Virus record (IMG/VR): IMGVR_UViG_3300013093_000001
Span: 49,906 to 113,905 of that record
Source: a virus
DNA length: 64,000 nucleotides
Reading direction: 5' to 3' (one strand)
Below the pieces are notes generated by a model. It made no database searches, was not told where the DNA came from, and saw nothing but the letters and a program-made list of their open reading frames with translations. How positions within the stretch are numbered: the stretch's first letter is position 1; the number at the start of each line of letters is the position of its first letter. Positions 44,308 through 53,855 of this stretch are shown here, piece by piece. The position numbers and the translations under genes were made by a program.

Positions 44308-45923
44308 CTGCCGCGTTTGTTGACGAGGTCATCCCCGCGCAGGGGAGTACCACGCCACGCATTTACACCAAGCCCCTGGATGTCAACTGCACTGGTCAGG
44401 TTGATGACGAGGAGTGCATTTGCGGGTGTGGACTCAACCCTGACACGTCGTGGGGTTTCGACTGCATCGACTTCCTCCTCAATGTGTGTCATTGGCAGCT
44501 TATGCCCTGGCAGGAGTGGTTGTATGTGCACGCTTTGGAGAAGCAGACAGACGGTACGGGTTTCCGCTTCCAAATCCTTGTCATCCTGGTGGCGCGTCAG
44601 AATGGTAAGTCGCGGTGGCTTAAGGGGCTGGGTTTGTGGCGGCTTTTCCTGTCCCGCTACGGGCGGGTTGACGCTCATTGTCCTGGCGCTCGACTCGCTG
44701 TCATCGCTGCTCAGAACCTTGACTATGCGGAGAATATGCTCAAGGAGGTTGTTGACGAAATCCGTGACAACCCGCTGCTGTGCCGTGAGCTGATTAACCA
44801 CCGGGTCACCAATGGTAAACACAGGGCTATCCTCACTAACCGCCGTTACTGGCGTGCCGCCACCGCGTCCCGTAAAGGCGCTCGTTCGTTGTCGGTAGAC
44901 ATAGCCATGTTGGATGAGTTGCGTGAGCATACGACGTGGGATGCGTGGAATGCTATTGTCCCGACGACGACGGTACGCCGATACAGCCAGGTGGTGTGTA
45001 CCAGCAACGCGGGAGACAGCCGCAGTGAGGTGTTGAGAGCGGCCAGGGATGGCGCTATGCGCCGCGTGTTGACGGGCGAAACGGAGAACACCAGGATCGG
45101 GTTGTTTGAGTGGAGTGTTCCTATGGAGGAAGACCCTAAAGACCCGGCGTTTTGGCACATGGCTAACCCGTCTATGGGTTTACTGAATGATTTTTCGCTG
45201 GATGATTTGCGTGGCTATTTGGAGGCAATGGAGTATAGGAACTTGGCTGGCTTTCAAACTGAACACCTGTGTCAGTGGGTTGACTCCCTGCAACCTGGCA
45301 TTTTGCCAGCTGAGCATTGGGCTGAAACTATTGACCCCACCAGTCGCAGAGATGAGTCGGCACCTGTTTTCGCGGCATTGGACGTTAACTATGATAGGAC
45401 GAGAAGCTATGTCTGCATCGCAGGCCGTCGCGCTGACGGTAACTTGCACATTGAAATTGCCGTCGCTGCCAGCGGAACTGACTGGGTTGTTGAGTACCTT
45501 GCGGAACGAAAGAAAAAGTTCAAAGCCGTCGCTGTCCAAAAGACCGGAGCGCCGGTCAGCGGTATGATTGACGACATTAAACGCGCTGGTGTCAAGGTTG
45601 TTGAGTGGGGTCCGAGCAACGAAATTGCTGGGGCCTGCGCCATGCTGTATGACCAGATCACTGAACACCGGATTTTCCACCGGCCAGCCGGAGCCCTGGA
45701 CCGAGCAGCTGCTAGCGGCGTGGCGAGGAATGTCAGTGAGGGTTGGGTGTTTGACCGCCGTAACTCCCCCGTCGACGTGTCGCCTTTAATTGCGTGCGCC
45801 GCTGCGGCATGGTTGGAGCATAAAAGGCCGGGAACGCCTACAGTTCATGAGTGGCCTGATGAAGATGTCATTAGGCAGTGGGAAGAAGAAGGCCGAGGCA
45901 TGGAGGCGCAATGGAAAACGTGA
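44304..45923 (+). CDS. terL: Terminase large subunit
   Basis: 539 residues. Walker A-type VARQNGKS (96-103), Walker B SVDIAMLDE (197-205), coupling region around CTSNAG, then the nuclease domain beginning AALDVNYDRTRSYV with acidic residues. This packages DNA into the prohead and cuts it. The 3' end lies in the first copy of a 47-base tandem duplication, so the C-terminus EEEGRGMEAQWKT is encoded again downstream. Confidence 0.95.
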   Translation: MTAAFVDEVIPAQGSTTPRIYTKPLDVNCTGQVDDEECICGCGLNPDTSWGFDCIDFLLNVCHWQLMPWQEWLYVHALEKQTDGTGFRFQILVILVARQNGKSRWLKGLGLWRLFLSRYGRVDAHCPGARLAVIAAQNLDYAENMLKEVVDEIRDNPLLCRELINHRVTNGKHRAILTNRRYWRAATASRKGARSLSVDIAMLDELREHTTWDAWNAIVPTTTVRRYSQVVCTSNAGDSRSEVLRAARDGAMRRVLTGETENTRIGLFEWSVPMEEDPKDPAFWHMANPSMGLLNDFSLDDLRGYLEAMEYRNLAGFQTEHLCQWVDSLQPGILPAEHWAETIDPTSRRDESAPVFAALDVNYDRTRSYVCIAGRRADGNLHIEIAVAASGTDWVVEYLAERKKKFKAVAVQKTGAPVSGMIDDIKRAGVKVVEWGPSNEIAGACAMLYDQITEHRIFHRPAGALDRAAASGVARNVSEGWVFDRRNSPVDVSPLIACAAAAWLEHKRPGTPTVHEWPDEDVIRQWEEEGRGMEAQWKT

Positions 45924-45975
45924 CACCAGAAGAAGAAGGCCGAGGCATGGAGGCGCAATGGAAAACGTGACACCA
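45882..45975 (+). repeat. 47-base perfect tandem duplication
   Basis: Copies at 45882-45928 and 45929-45975, identical. Each has the end of terL, the SD GGAGGCGCA and the first codons of the next gene. Copy 1 therefore starts a small ORF (45911-45970, MENVTPEEEGRGMEAQWKT) that re-reads the TerL tail, while copy 2 starts the intact gene at 45958. Confidence 0.95.
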
Positions 45976-46338
45976 ATCGGCAGCGGTGGCCGTATTTATG
46001 CGGATTCTCGGCCAAAAACCGGAAAAAAGCCGCCTGTTGACGACAGGGAGGCGCAGACCCGTCAAGCGGAGAGCAAATTGTTTGAACGGATTGTCGACAG
46101 GTTGGAGCGGGAGGAAAAGGAACTCAAAACCTCGCCGCAACCTCGACCCGTCGTTGAGGAGCCGCCGCAGGACACTGTTGATTGGCCTGCCATTGGTTCC
46201 ACGGTCTTGGAGGTCAGCGGCGCTGGCCTGCTGGCGGTCAGCGGGTGGATGATTACGCACTGGTTGGGTGTGATGATTCTGGGTTTGTCCTGCATCCTCA
46301 TGGGTGTGGCTACCGGTATGCCTAAGCGCGGTGCATAA
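45958..46338 (+). CDS. Membrane protein between terL and portal
   Basis: 126 residues from ATG 45958. Basic, charged N-terminal 75 residues, then a hydrophobic hairpin GAGLLAVSGWMITHWLGVMILGLSCILMGVA. Unusual in a packaging operon; function unknown. A start at 45911 (copy 1) stops after 19 codons. Confidence 0.75.
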   Translation: MENVTPIGSGGRIYADSRPKTGKKPPVDDREAQTRQAESKLFERIVDRLEREEKELKTSPQPRPVVEEPPQDTVDWPAIGSTVLEVSGAGLLAVSGWMITHWLGVMILGLSCILMGVATGMPKRGA

Positions 46339-47664
46339 ATGAGTATCCTCAACCGCCTGATTACTCGCGGTAGCGTCGGCCAGACGGAGCGGGAACAGCG
46401 CGACCTGTCGGGCAGCAGCTTCGTCCCACCACCGTCTATGGGTGTGATGGATGATTTCGTTGGGGTTCACCGCGCCATGTCCAACATGACCGTCTTCGCC
46501 TGCGTCAGACTGCTGGCCGACACCATTGCCAGTTTGCCGTGGAAGGCTTATAGGCGGGACAGCAAGGGTGTACCCAAGGAGGTTAAACCGCAACCCAAAA
46601 TCATCACGCAGCCGTACCCAGGTTTCGACCTGTGGCAGTGGAAGTGGATGTGTGTGGCGGCGATGGGTTTGCGTGGCAATAGCTACCACTATGTGACCAG
46701 CCGCGACCAGTTAGGGTATCCCGCCGCGCTGCTGCCACTGCACCCGGATATTGTTTTTTTGGAGCGCCGCCCCGACATTCTCATGTGGTTTGACCCCATC
46801 TACCGCATTATGGGTGAGCCGGTGAAGCGGGAAGACATGATCCACATGCGGCGCTTCACCTTGCCGGGAGAGCCGTGGGGTTTGTCGCCCATTAAGCAGG
46901 CCGCTGTCGCCATTGGCATGGGGCTGTCGGCAGAGGAATACGGGTACCGGTATTTCAAGGAGTCGGCTAACCCGTCCGGTGTGTTGTCCACCGACTTGGA
47001 TTTGGATGACGACGCCATCACCGCTGTCCAACAGAATTGGATTAAAAGCCACGGTGGACGCAGGCTCCCAGCTATTCTCACCAACGGGTTTTCGTGGAAG
47101 AATTTGACCATCTCACCCGAGGAATCTCAATTCTTGGAGACTCGCCAATTCCAGCGTTCCGAGATTTGCATGATGTTTGGTGTCCCACCAATCCTCATTG
47201 GTGACACTAAGGAGACAACGGCGTGGGGTACTGGTGTTGAGCAAATTACGTTAGGTGCTGTCACCTACACATTCCGCGCCTGGACTAGTTGCATGGAGTC
47301 GGTGATTAGCGCATGTCTGCCACGCGGCCAATTTGTGCGATTCGACTACAACGCTTTGCTGCGCGGCAACCGTGCTGAACGCTATAACGCACTTAAGTTG
47401 GGTATTCAGTCGCCGTTCCTCACCGTCAACGAAGCGAGAGCGGAGGAGGAGTTGGACCCCGTAGACGGCGGTGACCAGCTAATTATGCCCGCAAACTTTA
47501 TGCCCTACGATGCACTGGATGAAACTGAATCCGGTCCTAACCCGGCTCAAATGCCCGCCGCGCATCCGGGTACACTGCCCATGCCGCCTGTTGGCGGGGG
47601 AGAAAATAATGGTGCTTTAGGAAATCTTAACGGCACGCCTAACGAACATGCGCGTCCTATGTGA
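46339..47664 (+). CDS. HK97-type portal protein
   Basis: 441 residues. FACVRLLADTIASLPWKAYRR opening, ALLPLHPDIV, DMIHMRRFTLPGEPWGLSPIKQAAVAIG, YFKESANPSGVLST, RSEICMMFGVPPILIGDTK and NRAERYNALKLGIQSPFLTVNEARAEEELDP are the conserved portal segments. It forms the dodecameric portal ring. Pro- and Gly-rich C-terminus. Confidence 0.95.
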   Translation: MSILNRLITRGSVGQTEREQRDLSGSSFVPPPSMGVMDDFVGVHRAMSNMTVFACVRLLADTIASLPWKAYRRDSKGVPKEVKPQPKIITQPYPGFDLWQWKWMCVAAMGLRGNSYHYVTSRDQLGYPAALLPLHPDIVFLERRPDILMWFDPIYRIMGEPVKREDMIHMRRFTLPGEPWGLSPIKQAAVAIGMGLSAEEYGYRYFKESANPSGVLSTDLDLDDDAITAVQQNWIKSHGGRRLPAILTNGFSWKNLTISPEESQFLETRQFQRSEICMMFGVPPILIGDTKETTAWGTGVEQITLGAVTYTFRAWTSCMESVISACLPRGQFVRFDYNALLRGNRAERYNALKLGIQSPFLTVNEARAEEELDPVDGGDQLIMPANFMPYDALDETESGPNPAQMPAAHPGTLPMPPVGGGENNGALGNLNGTPNEHARPM

Positions 47665-47687
47665 CATTCTAACTCTACAGGAGGACA

Positions 47688-50036
47688 ATGACGGGTATGC
47701 CTGACTATCGGAGCAGAGCTAAGCTGCTTGATGTCCGCGAGGAACGGCGGGGTCGCCGTTTTGAGTTTCGTGAAGACAAAGACAGCAACCAAGTAATCCT
47801 TGAGGGATATGCGGCGACGTTTGAGCCGTATGACGTACATGGCGGTCCAGACGCGGGTGGCTGGGTTGAGAAGCTGGACTTGCGGTGTTTCGACAACACC
47901 CTGGCTGAGCAGCCGGACCTGCAACTCCTCATCAATCATGAGGGTACGCCGCTGGCGCGTACTAAGAGTGGAACGTTGCAGTTGTCGCGGGACCGCCACG
48001 GGCTCCGCGTTCGCGCATCCCTGGACCCCAGCGACCCTGACGTACAGCGACTGATCCCGAAGATGCGGCGCGGCGACATGGATGAAATGTCCTTCGCGTT
48101 CCGTGTTACTGATCAAACATGGGACACCTCCTACACCAACCGGACCATCAACCACCTGAGCCTCGAAAAAGGTGATGTCAGTGTCGTCAATTACGGCATG
48201 AACCCCGGTACCAGGGCTATTTTGTCGGCTGATGCTGTGGGTACGTTGGCGCAACTGTCGGACAAGGAACTGGTGGAGTTGCGGAAGGTGGACCGCAACA
48301 AACTAGCCAGGGCTCAGGCAATCCTGTCGGCGGCTGTTGAGCAGCGCGACACCAAACCGCAGTCCTACAAGCCCCCAGCCGGGGTTAAAGCTGAGGGTAA
48401 ACGCGCTTTGGAGTGGATTAAGGCAGGTCACGCTGGCGCTAACTTCACCGACGTTGGCCGTAAACGCGCTGAGGACTTAGCGCGGGGCGCATCGTTGAGT
48501 TTGGACACAATTAAGCGCATGTCCAGCTATTTGGCGCGTCACGCTGTTGATAAAAAGGGTAAGGGGTGGAGTCCTGGCGAGGACGGCTACCCCTCCCCCG
48601 GTCGTGTCGCGTGGGCCGCGTGGGGTGGTGATCCGGCTGTCTCATGGACACACAGCATCCTCAACGCCAAGGACGATGAGCGTGGCGACAGCAAACCCGC
48701 AAGCGGAGATGTTGCTTACGCCGACCCCGGCTACAAACCGGACGGAAAGAAACGCTACCCCATCGACACTGTAGAGCATTGCCGCGCAGCATGGTCGTAC
48801 ATCAACATGCCGAAAAATCAGGTCGGCTACACGTCGTCCCAGGTCAACTCCATTAAAACCCGCATCAAGGCGGCACTCAAAAAGTTTGGTGTAGATGTGA
48901 GTGAAGCAAAAACTGATGGCAGGGCAATGGACTCTGCAATCACGTCGACCACAAAGTCGCCGCTGCAGCCCGTCCAGTGGGCACCGGACACGACACAAGA
49001 CCCGCACACCATGAATTTCGACATGAAGGACGGCGACTACACCATGATGCCGGACCAGCTTGGCGAAATCCCAGGCAACATTGCCGGTGGCGCGTTAGCA
49101 ACACAACCAGACTTCACGCCGGGACCATTCGGCGACCCCCATGACATTGCGAAGGAGATGCTGGCGATGGACAGCGAAATGGCTCAGTGTACTGACGACC
49201 CGCATGAAACTCCTTACGATGTCGCAGAGGTCAAACGGGACGAGGAAGAAATGGGCATGGACATGGCCGAACGCGCCTACACCGAAGCCGACGTGATGAA
49301 ACTGCTTGCCGGTTTGGACGCGGTCATTGATGAGGCGGGTTGCCTGACTGGTGACATGGACCGCAAAGATTTGCCGGAAGACCTGGGTCAAGCCCTCGAC
49401 CTGTTGGCGGCGGCGCAGGGGTTGATCGACAAAATGATGTGGATGACCGGTACATACGACCCCGACGACCCCAGCAGATCATTGCGTGACGCTAAGGCCG
49501 ACCCTGACGGCGACGGCGACAACGAAGAAGAAGAAACGAAAGACATGGAAGAGGACGACTGCGAGGAAAAGGGCTTCGACTGGTCACTTGCTGAGGCTTT
49601 GGACCGGACCATCGTTCATGCCTACAAACTGGCTGGCGACAACATGGACGTGCGAAAAGCACTAGCTTTTGCGCGGTCACAACTGAAGCAGATGCGTGGC
49701 ATTGACGCGGCAGGTACCAGCGAAATCAGCAAAAAGCTGACGGAGCTGCGTAAAGAGGTCGGGATGCCCGACACTGGTTCTGTCAGCGACGGCCTCAAGT
49801 ACCTGCGTAGCATGGGTGCCGCGCCTGTCGGCTACCGTGGCCTGCTCAACGACCCGACTGCTAAGCAGGACGACCAGATGTGGCCCGGTAAGGCCGGTAT
49901 GTCGCCTGCGGAGTTGTTGGAGAAGGAGCGCCGCGCAAGGGTCGCGCAGAAAGAACTTGAGGAAGCGCAGGAGCGTAACCGTCAAGCGCTCCGCGAGGCT
50001 GAATTGCAGGACGCGATCAGTAGGATGCGGGGGTAG
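47688..50036 (+). CDS. Prohead protease fused to a long C-terminal region
   Basis: 782 residues, SD AGGAGGACA. Residues about 36-190 are a HK97-type protease with H84 in INHEGTPLART and S135 in DEMSFAF. A second region KRALEWIKAGHAGANFTD...KGWSPGEDGYPSPGRVAWAAWGGD and KKRYPIDTVEHCRAAW resembles DUF6582-type segments. The last 350 residues are acidic with a coiled-coil end (ELLEKERRARVAQKELEEAQE), probably the scaffold. Cleaves capsid and scaffold during maturation. Confidence 0.9.
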   Translation: MTGMPDYRSRAKLLDVREERRGRRFEFREDKDSNQVILEGYAATFEPYDVHGGPDAGGWVEKLDLRCFDNTLAEQPDLQLLINHEGTPLARTKSGTLQLSRDRHGLRVRASLDPSDPDVQRLIPKMRRGDMDEMSFAFRVTDQTWDTSYTNRTINHLSLEKGDVSVVNYGMNPGTRAILSADAVGTLAQLSDKELVELRKVDRNKLARAQAILSAAVEQRDTKPQSYKPPAGVKAEGKRALEWIKAGHAGANFTDVGRKRAEDLARGASLSLDTIKRMSSYLARHAVDKKGKGWSPGEDGYPSPGRVAWAAWGGDPAVSWTHSILNAKDDERGDSKPASGDVAYADPGYKPDGKKRYPIDTVEHCRAAWSYINMPKNQVGYTSSQVNSIKTRIKAALKKFGVDVSEAKTDGRAMDSAITSTTKSPLQPVQWAPDTTQDPHTMNFDMKDGDYTMMPDQLGEIPGNIAGGALATQPDFTPGPFGDPHDIAKEMLAMDSEMAQCTDDPHETPYDVAEVKRDEEEMGMDMAERAYTEADVMKLLAGLDAVIDEAGCLTGDMDRKDLPEDLGQALDLLAAAQGLIDKMMWMTGTYDPDDPSRSLRDAKADPDGDGDNEEEETKDMEEDDCEEKGFDWSLAEALDRTIVHAYKLAGDNMDVRKALAFARSQLKQMRGIDAAGTSEISKKLTELRKEVGMPDTGSVSDGLKYLRSMGAAPVGYRGLLNDPTAKQDDQMWPGKAGMSPAELLEKERRARVAQKELEEAQERNRQALREAELQDAISRMRG

Positions 50037-50042
50037 TTTCCG

Positions 50043-50189
50043 GTGTGTCCCTGCTCAGGTGGCGACTGCTGTTGCGAGAATGACTGTACGGACTGTGACT
50101 GCCACGACGCGCAGTCACCCATCGCAACACAGGTGCCCTGGCAGGCACCACCGGTAATGTATACGACCCCGACAACTCAAGTCTGGTAA
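50043..50189 (+). CDS. Cys-rich miniprotein
   Basis: 48 residues from GTG 50043 (six bases after the protease stop). MCPCSGGDCCCENDCTDCDC has eight Cys in 20 residues, then a polar Pro-rich tail. Metallothionein-like composition; could bind metal or be disulfide-linked. Start and translation not proven. Confidence 0.6.
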   Translation: MCPCSGGDCCCENDCTDCDCHDAQSPIATQVPWQAPPVMYTTPTTQVW

Positions 50190-50200
50190 CGGAGAACTAA

Positions 50201-50509
50201 ATGGCTACTGCGGTAACCCGCACCAACCCGCCGTCGTACACCGCTACCCAGGTGACGATGGCAAACGCCGCTGGGGTTGTCGAGCTGCTGGCCTCCCTGT
50301 ATCCCACTGTTCGCTCAACTGCGGAGCCGGTGGTCAACAACAACGAGGCCGACTGGCAAATCTCGATCCACCAGCCGGGTTTCGTGGATCAGATCGCCAA
50401 CCTGACGGACTGGATCCTGACTGGAGAGGTTCTGCCCAGCGGCCCAGTTGTTCTGGTCTACACTAACGAGGAATTCACGGCCACCTTCACCGTCCCGGCC
50501 GGAAACTAA
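50201..50509 (+). CDS. Virion-type beta protein
   Basis: 102 residues, ATG 50201. VRSTAEPVVNNNEADWQISIHQPG...VVLVYTNEEFTATFTVPAGN; strand-rich and in the head-gene region, so possibly head decoration. No family recognised. Confidence 0.65.
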   Translation: MATAVTRTNPPSYTATQVTMANAAGVVELLASLYPTVRSTAEPVVNNNEADWQISIHQPGFVDQIANLTDWILTGEVLPSGPVVLVYTNEEFTATFTVPAGN

Positions 50510-50518
50510 GGAGACAAT

Positions 50519-51022
50519 ATGGCCGCGCCCTGCTTCATTACCCACAATGCCGTCACGTCGGCGCTGACTGCCCCAATGGCGGGTACCGCCACCTCTGCTA
50601 CCTCGGGTACGGTGAAGACCATTCTTCAGCTGAAGCCCGGCAGCAACAAGTGTCGCATCATTGAGTGGGGCTATATCTTTACCGCCACCCCGACCTCACC
50701 GGTCCAGATGGAGCTGATTGAGACCGGTACGGTGTTCGCCACTGTGACGGCGGGAAGCATTTCGAACTACAACGACACCACCGGTCCTGCTTCTCTTGCC
50801 ACTACGGGTACGGCTGCCACAGGATTCAACGGTTCAGCTGAAGGAACTATCACTGCGACTAGGCTGTTGGCGCAAACCCTGGACTCTTCTGGTTACTTCA
50901 AACAGCAATTCCCTCTGGGCAGAGAACCTGAGGTAAACGCTGGATATTCGCTTCGGGTGAGGGCTACTCCGACCACTGCCGCTGCGACTACGGTCCTCTG
51001 CTACATCATCTGGGAGGAGTGA
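50519..51022 (+). CDS. Virion-type beta protein
   Basis: 167 residues, SD AAGGAGAC. Thr/Ala-rich beta protein (LQLKPGSNKCRIIEWGYIFTATPTSPVQMELIET...). Likely an outer-head or decoration protein, from position and composition. Confidence 0.7.
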   Translation: MAAPCFITHNAVTSALTAPMAGTATSATSGTVKTILQLKPGSNKCRIIEWGYIFTATPTSPVQMELIETGTVFATVTAGSISNYNDTTGPASLATTGTAATGFNGSAEGTITATRLLAQTLDSSGYFKQQFPLGREPEVNAGYSLRVRATPTTAAATTVLCYIIWEE

Positions 51023-51025
51023 GGA

Positions 51026-51739
51026 GTGGCCCGATTGGGACGGGCCTACCCTGGACCGCAGCTCAAGCCATTTCGCGAGGTAAATCTAGCTCCGTACTCT
51101 GCGACATTCGACAGCGCTTCATTTGGGGGATCACCCGCTGGCAACCAGAACTACATTAACTGGACGCACAACGTCCAGGGCAACTTTTTAGTGGTGACCA
51201 TTTTGGCCTCTTCGATTTTCGGAACCAATATCCCGACGGTTGGCGGCCAGCAGATGACAGCGATTTACAACAATAATGGCGGGGCCTTCGCGGTAATGAT
51301 GAATCCCCCCAAGGGACCGCAGCCGATAGTCAGCGGCCAGTATGGAAGCTACCCAATGTTCGGTTTCGCTGCGTCATATTTTAATGTTTATAATTGGAGT
51401 AACCCAACGACCGCAGGAAACTCGTTTGGTGGATATCCATTCTCGGTAACATTTCCGACGCAACCGAACGACACCATTGTGTCAATGTGGTGGACTTCGC
51501 TCGACCCGTCAAATATCTATAACTCAAACGGTATTCTGCGGGGTACTCTACCCGGTAGTAATGGCATCGGCAAACAGATCATGGAAAACCGGGCAACATC
51601 AAACGAAACCGTAATATCGGCCTCCACTTACGGGATTACAGTCAATGGCTTAGTCATTCGCTCGTACCCGTTCCGGTATTCTCAGCCGCCGCAACCGCAG
51701 TCGATGTCGCAGTCGGTGGTCAACCTAGGGGTGCTTTGA
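51026..51739 (+). CDS. Appendage-like paralogue 1
   Basis: 237 residues from GTG 51026. Opens MARLGRAYPGPQLKPF, then a beta-rich, Asn- and Gly-rich body and the tail PPQPQSMSQSVVNLGVL. Shares its N-terminus with three genes downstream. Probably a virion decoration or fibre. Confidence 0.75.
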   Translation: MARLGRAYPGPQLKPFREVNLAPYSATFDSASFGGSPAGNQNYINWTHNVQGNFLVVTILASSIFGTNIPTVGGQQMTAIYNNNGGAFAVMMNPPKGPQPIVSGQYGSYPMFGFAASYFNVYNWSNPTTAGNSFGGYPFSVTFPTQPNDTIVSMWWTSLDPSNIYNSNGILRGTLPGSNGIGKQIMENRATSNETVISASTYGITVNGLVIRSYPFRYSQPPQPQSMSQSVVNLGVL

Positions 51740-51740
51740 A

Positions 51741-52472
51741 ATGGCGCGGCTGGGCCGTAGGTATCCGATAGCGCGAGTAGATGCACAACAGCCAATTCAG
51801 TTTTTCCTCGCGGCGGGTAACGGCGGATCTGCAACTACCTCCTGGACTGATACTATTCCCGCCAACGCCACCGCCGCCGTATTGGTTTCTACCGGCGGTG
51901 GAACGGTTTCGTCCCCATCAGTCACTATTGGCGGGGTTGCGATGAATCTGACCTCTGTGTCTGGCGGTTATGTCGGTACTCTGCTGCTATCCGGTACTGG
52001 TCTGCCTGGAACAAGCCAATCCGTAGTGCTGACTGGGATGCCGACCACTGGATCGAGCGGCGTAGCAGGTATTGTTTACTATCAAAACATCAGCGGTGTC
52101 GGAACCATCTCTTCTGGTACCGGAACCACCGGTAGCGGATTCGTCGTTAACGCGGGATCGGCAGCGCAAACCTTGTTTGTTAATGCTGTTCAAGGGCCAG
52201 GGTTTGGCGGCTTCACCGTGTTCGGTCAAAGGCTGCGGTTTACTGTTGGACAGATTTATCCAGTAAGCGCGGCCTTTGCTATTTGCGACGCCTTCGGCTA
52301 CTCGCCGGTCAATTTTTACTACGGGTGGACCGGGGTAAGCTACACATATTATTCGGTAATCATTCCACTAACCACGCTGTATGCACCGCCTGGCTTCCTG
52401 CGCGCCTCCAACAGCTACTACTTCCAGCAGCCGCCTACCCTGCCGCAGTCGGTGCAGAATGTGAACATGTGA
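51741..52472 (+). CDS. Appendage-like paralogue 2
   Basis: 243 residues, MARLGRRYPIARVDAQQPIQ. Thr/Ser/Gly-rich jelly-roll-like body (SWTDTIPANATAAVLVSTGGG) and tail YAPPGFLRASNSYY then LPQSVQNVNM. One base separates it from paralogue 1; it overlaps paralogue 3 (TGATG). Confidence 0.75.
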   Translation: MARLGRRYPIARVDAQQPIQFFLAAGNGGSATTSWTDTIPANATAAVLVSTGGGTVSSPSVTIGGVAMNLTSVSGGYVGTLLLSGTGLPGTSQSVVLTGMPTTGSSGVAGIVYYQNISGVGTISSGTGTTGSGFVVNAGSAAQTLFVNAVQGPGFGGFTVFGQRLRFTVGQIYPVSAAFAICDAFGYSPVNFYYGWTGVSYTYYSVIIPLTTLYAPPGFLRASNSYYFQQPPTLPQSVQNVNM

Positions 52473-53146
52473 TGGCGCGACTCGTTCGGCGCTTCCCCGC
52501 AATGCTTCGCACTGTGCCATTCTCGCCGGTACTTACCTCATTCACTACGGCGGGATCGTTTTCCTACAAAGTGCCCGTTGGGGCAGCGTATGTCGATGTG
52601 ATTCTTATCGGCGCTGGCGGCGGTGGTGGCGGCGGCGGCTGGTCTGGGAACACCTATGGTGGCGGCGGCGGCGCTGGGCAATGGCAGGCAGTCACATTGA
52701 CCGTTGGAAACCAAATCTCAGCGGGTGGGGTTATCAATGGAACAGTTGGAGCTGGCGGCGGCGGCGCAGGTTTGTTTAGCGGACCCGGATCTCCTGGCGG
52801 TTCGACAACTGCAACGGCATCGGGTTGGGCAGGTTTGACCGCCTTGGGGGGATCTGGACAATCCGGTTCGGGCAATGGCGCATCACCTGGAAACTTCGTG
52901 TTCGATAATGTTACTTATATTGGAGGTACTGGCGGTCCTCGTGTCGCTGGTAATGGAACTGCGCCGGGGGCAGGCGGCGGTGACGGTCTTTCTTCCTACA
53001 CCAATGGCGGGAGTGGTGCTCAAGGAGGGGCATTCTTTTACGCGCATCCACCGTACGCGCCACCAGGTTTTCTGGCCGCTTACGCTCCGGTGAAACCCAC
53101 GTCGCAGCCCGGAACTTCTCAGTCTGTCACGAATTCAAGGCTCTGA
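52472..53146 (+). CDS. Appendage-like paralogue 3 with Gly-rich domain
   Basis: 224 residues, MARLVRRFPAMLRTV. A strand (GSFSYKVPVGAAYVDVILIGAGG) then Gly-rich repeats with GGGGGAGQW, the Gly_rich type seen in phage tail fibres and minor tail proteins. Tail YAPPGFLAAYAP and SQSVTNSRL matches paralogue 2. Confidence 0.8.
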   Translation: MARLVRRFPAMLRTVPFSPVLTSFTTAGSFSYKVPVGAAYVDVILIGAGGGGGGGGWSGNTYGGGGGAGQWQAVTLTVGNQISAGGVINGTVGAGGGGAGLFSGPGSPGGSTTATASGWAGLTALGGSGQSGSGNGASPGNFVFDNVTYIGGTGGPRVAGNGTAPGAGGGDGLSSYTNGGSGAQGGAFFYAHPPYAPPGFLAAYAPVKPTSQPGTSQSVTNSRL

Positions 53147-53183
53147 TATGGTCGGGGAGTATACTCATTGAGGCGAGGCTCTG

Positions 53184-53855
53184 ATGGCGCACCTGTTACG
53201 GCGGTTCCCGATGGCGGCGTTTTCGCCTACGCCATCTCCAGTGAGTTTTGACGCGGTGAGCGCGTTGCAGTATTCGACATCGTCACCAGTGACTTGGTCG
53301 CACACGATCAATGGAAACTGTCTGGTCATCCCGTTTATTCAGGAAACAAATGGGACTTCAACGGGAACCATGTCAGCGACAGTGGGCGGTCAGGCAATGA
53401 GTAGCCTTTACTACGCATTATATTTTAATGCTGTTGGCTACTACGCATACGTTGGAATGTTTGGGTTAATCAATCCACCAACGGGCGCACAAACCATCTC
53501 AATATCGCAGCCGACAAACTCAAATCACTGGTTTCAGGGTGGATCGCTGTCATATCGCAACGTATCGTCGTTCGGTTCCGTAGTTGCAAACATCACGGCA
53601 GCCAACGGTCCAGCGACCGTGACGGCCACGTCTTCACCGCTTCAGCGAGTGGTCAACATTCTGGCAATGTGGGCCTCGACTCCAACAAGTTATAGCCAAA
53701 CCGCACGCATTGGACCGTGGAACACATCAAGCGCCATTCGCCCTGGAGTCATTGGTGACGCACCGGGTGCCGCGAGCGTGACGTTTTCGGAAACAGCTAC
53801 GGACTACGGCGCGAACCTCGGATGCCTCGCACTTCCGCTGATTCCACTCCCGTGA
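53184..53855 (+). CDS. Appendage-like paralogue 4
   Basis: 223 residues, MAHLLRRFPMAAFSPTP. Same N-terminal pattern as 1-3; body similar to paralogue 1 (TINGNCLVIPFI, SATVGGQAMSSLYY); lacks the SQSV tail. Confidence 0.75.
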   Translation: MAHLLRRFPMAAFSPTPSPVSFDAVSALQYSTSSPVTWSHTINGNCLVIPFIQETNGTSTGTMSATVGGQAMSSLYYALYFNAVGYYAYVGMFGLINPPTGAQTISISQPTNSNHWFQGGSLSYRNVSSFGSVVANITAANGPATVTATSSPLQRVVNILAMWASTPTSYSQTARIGPWNTSSAIRPGVIGDAPGAASVTFSETATDYGANLGCLALPLIPLP

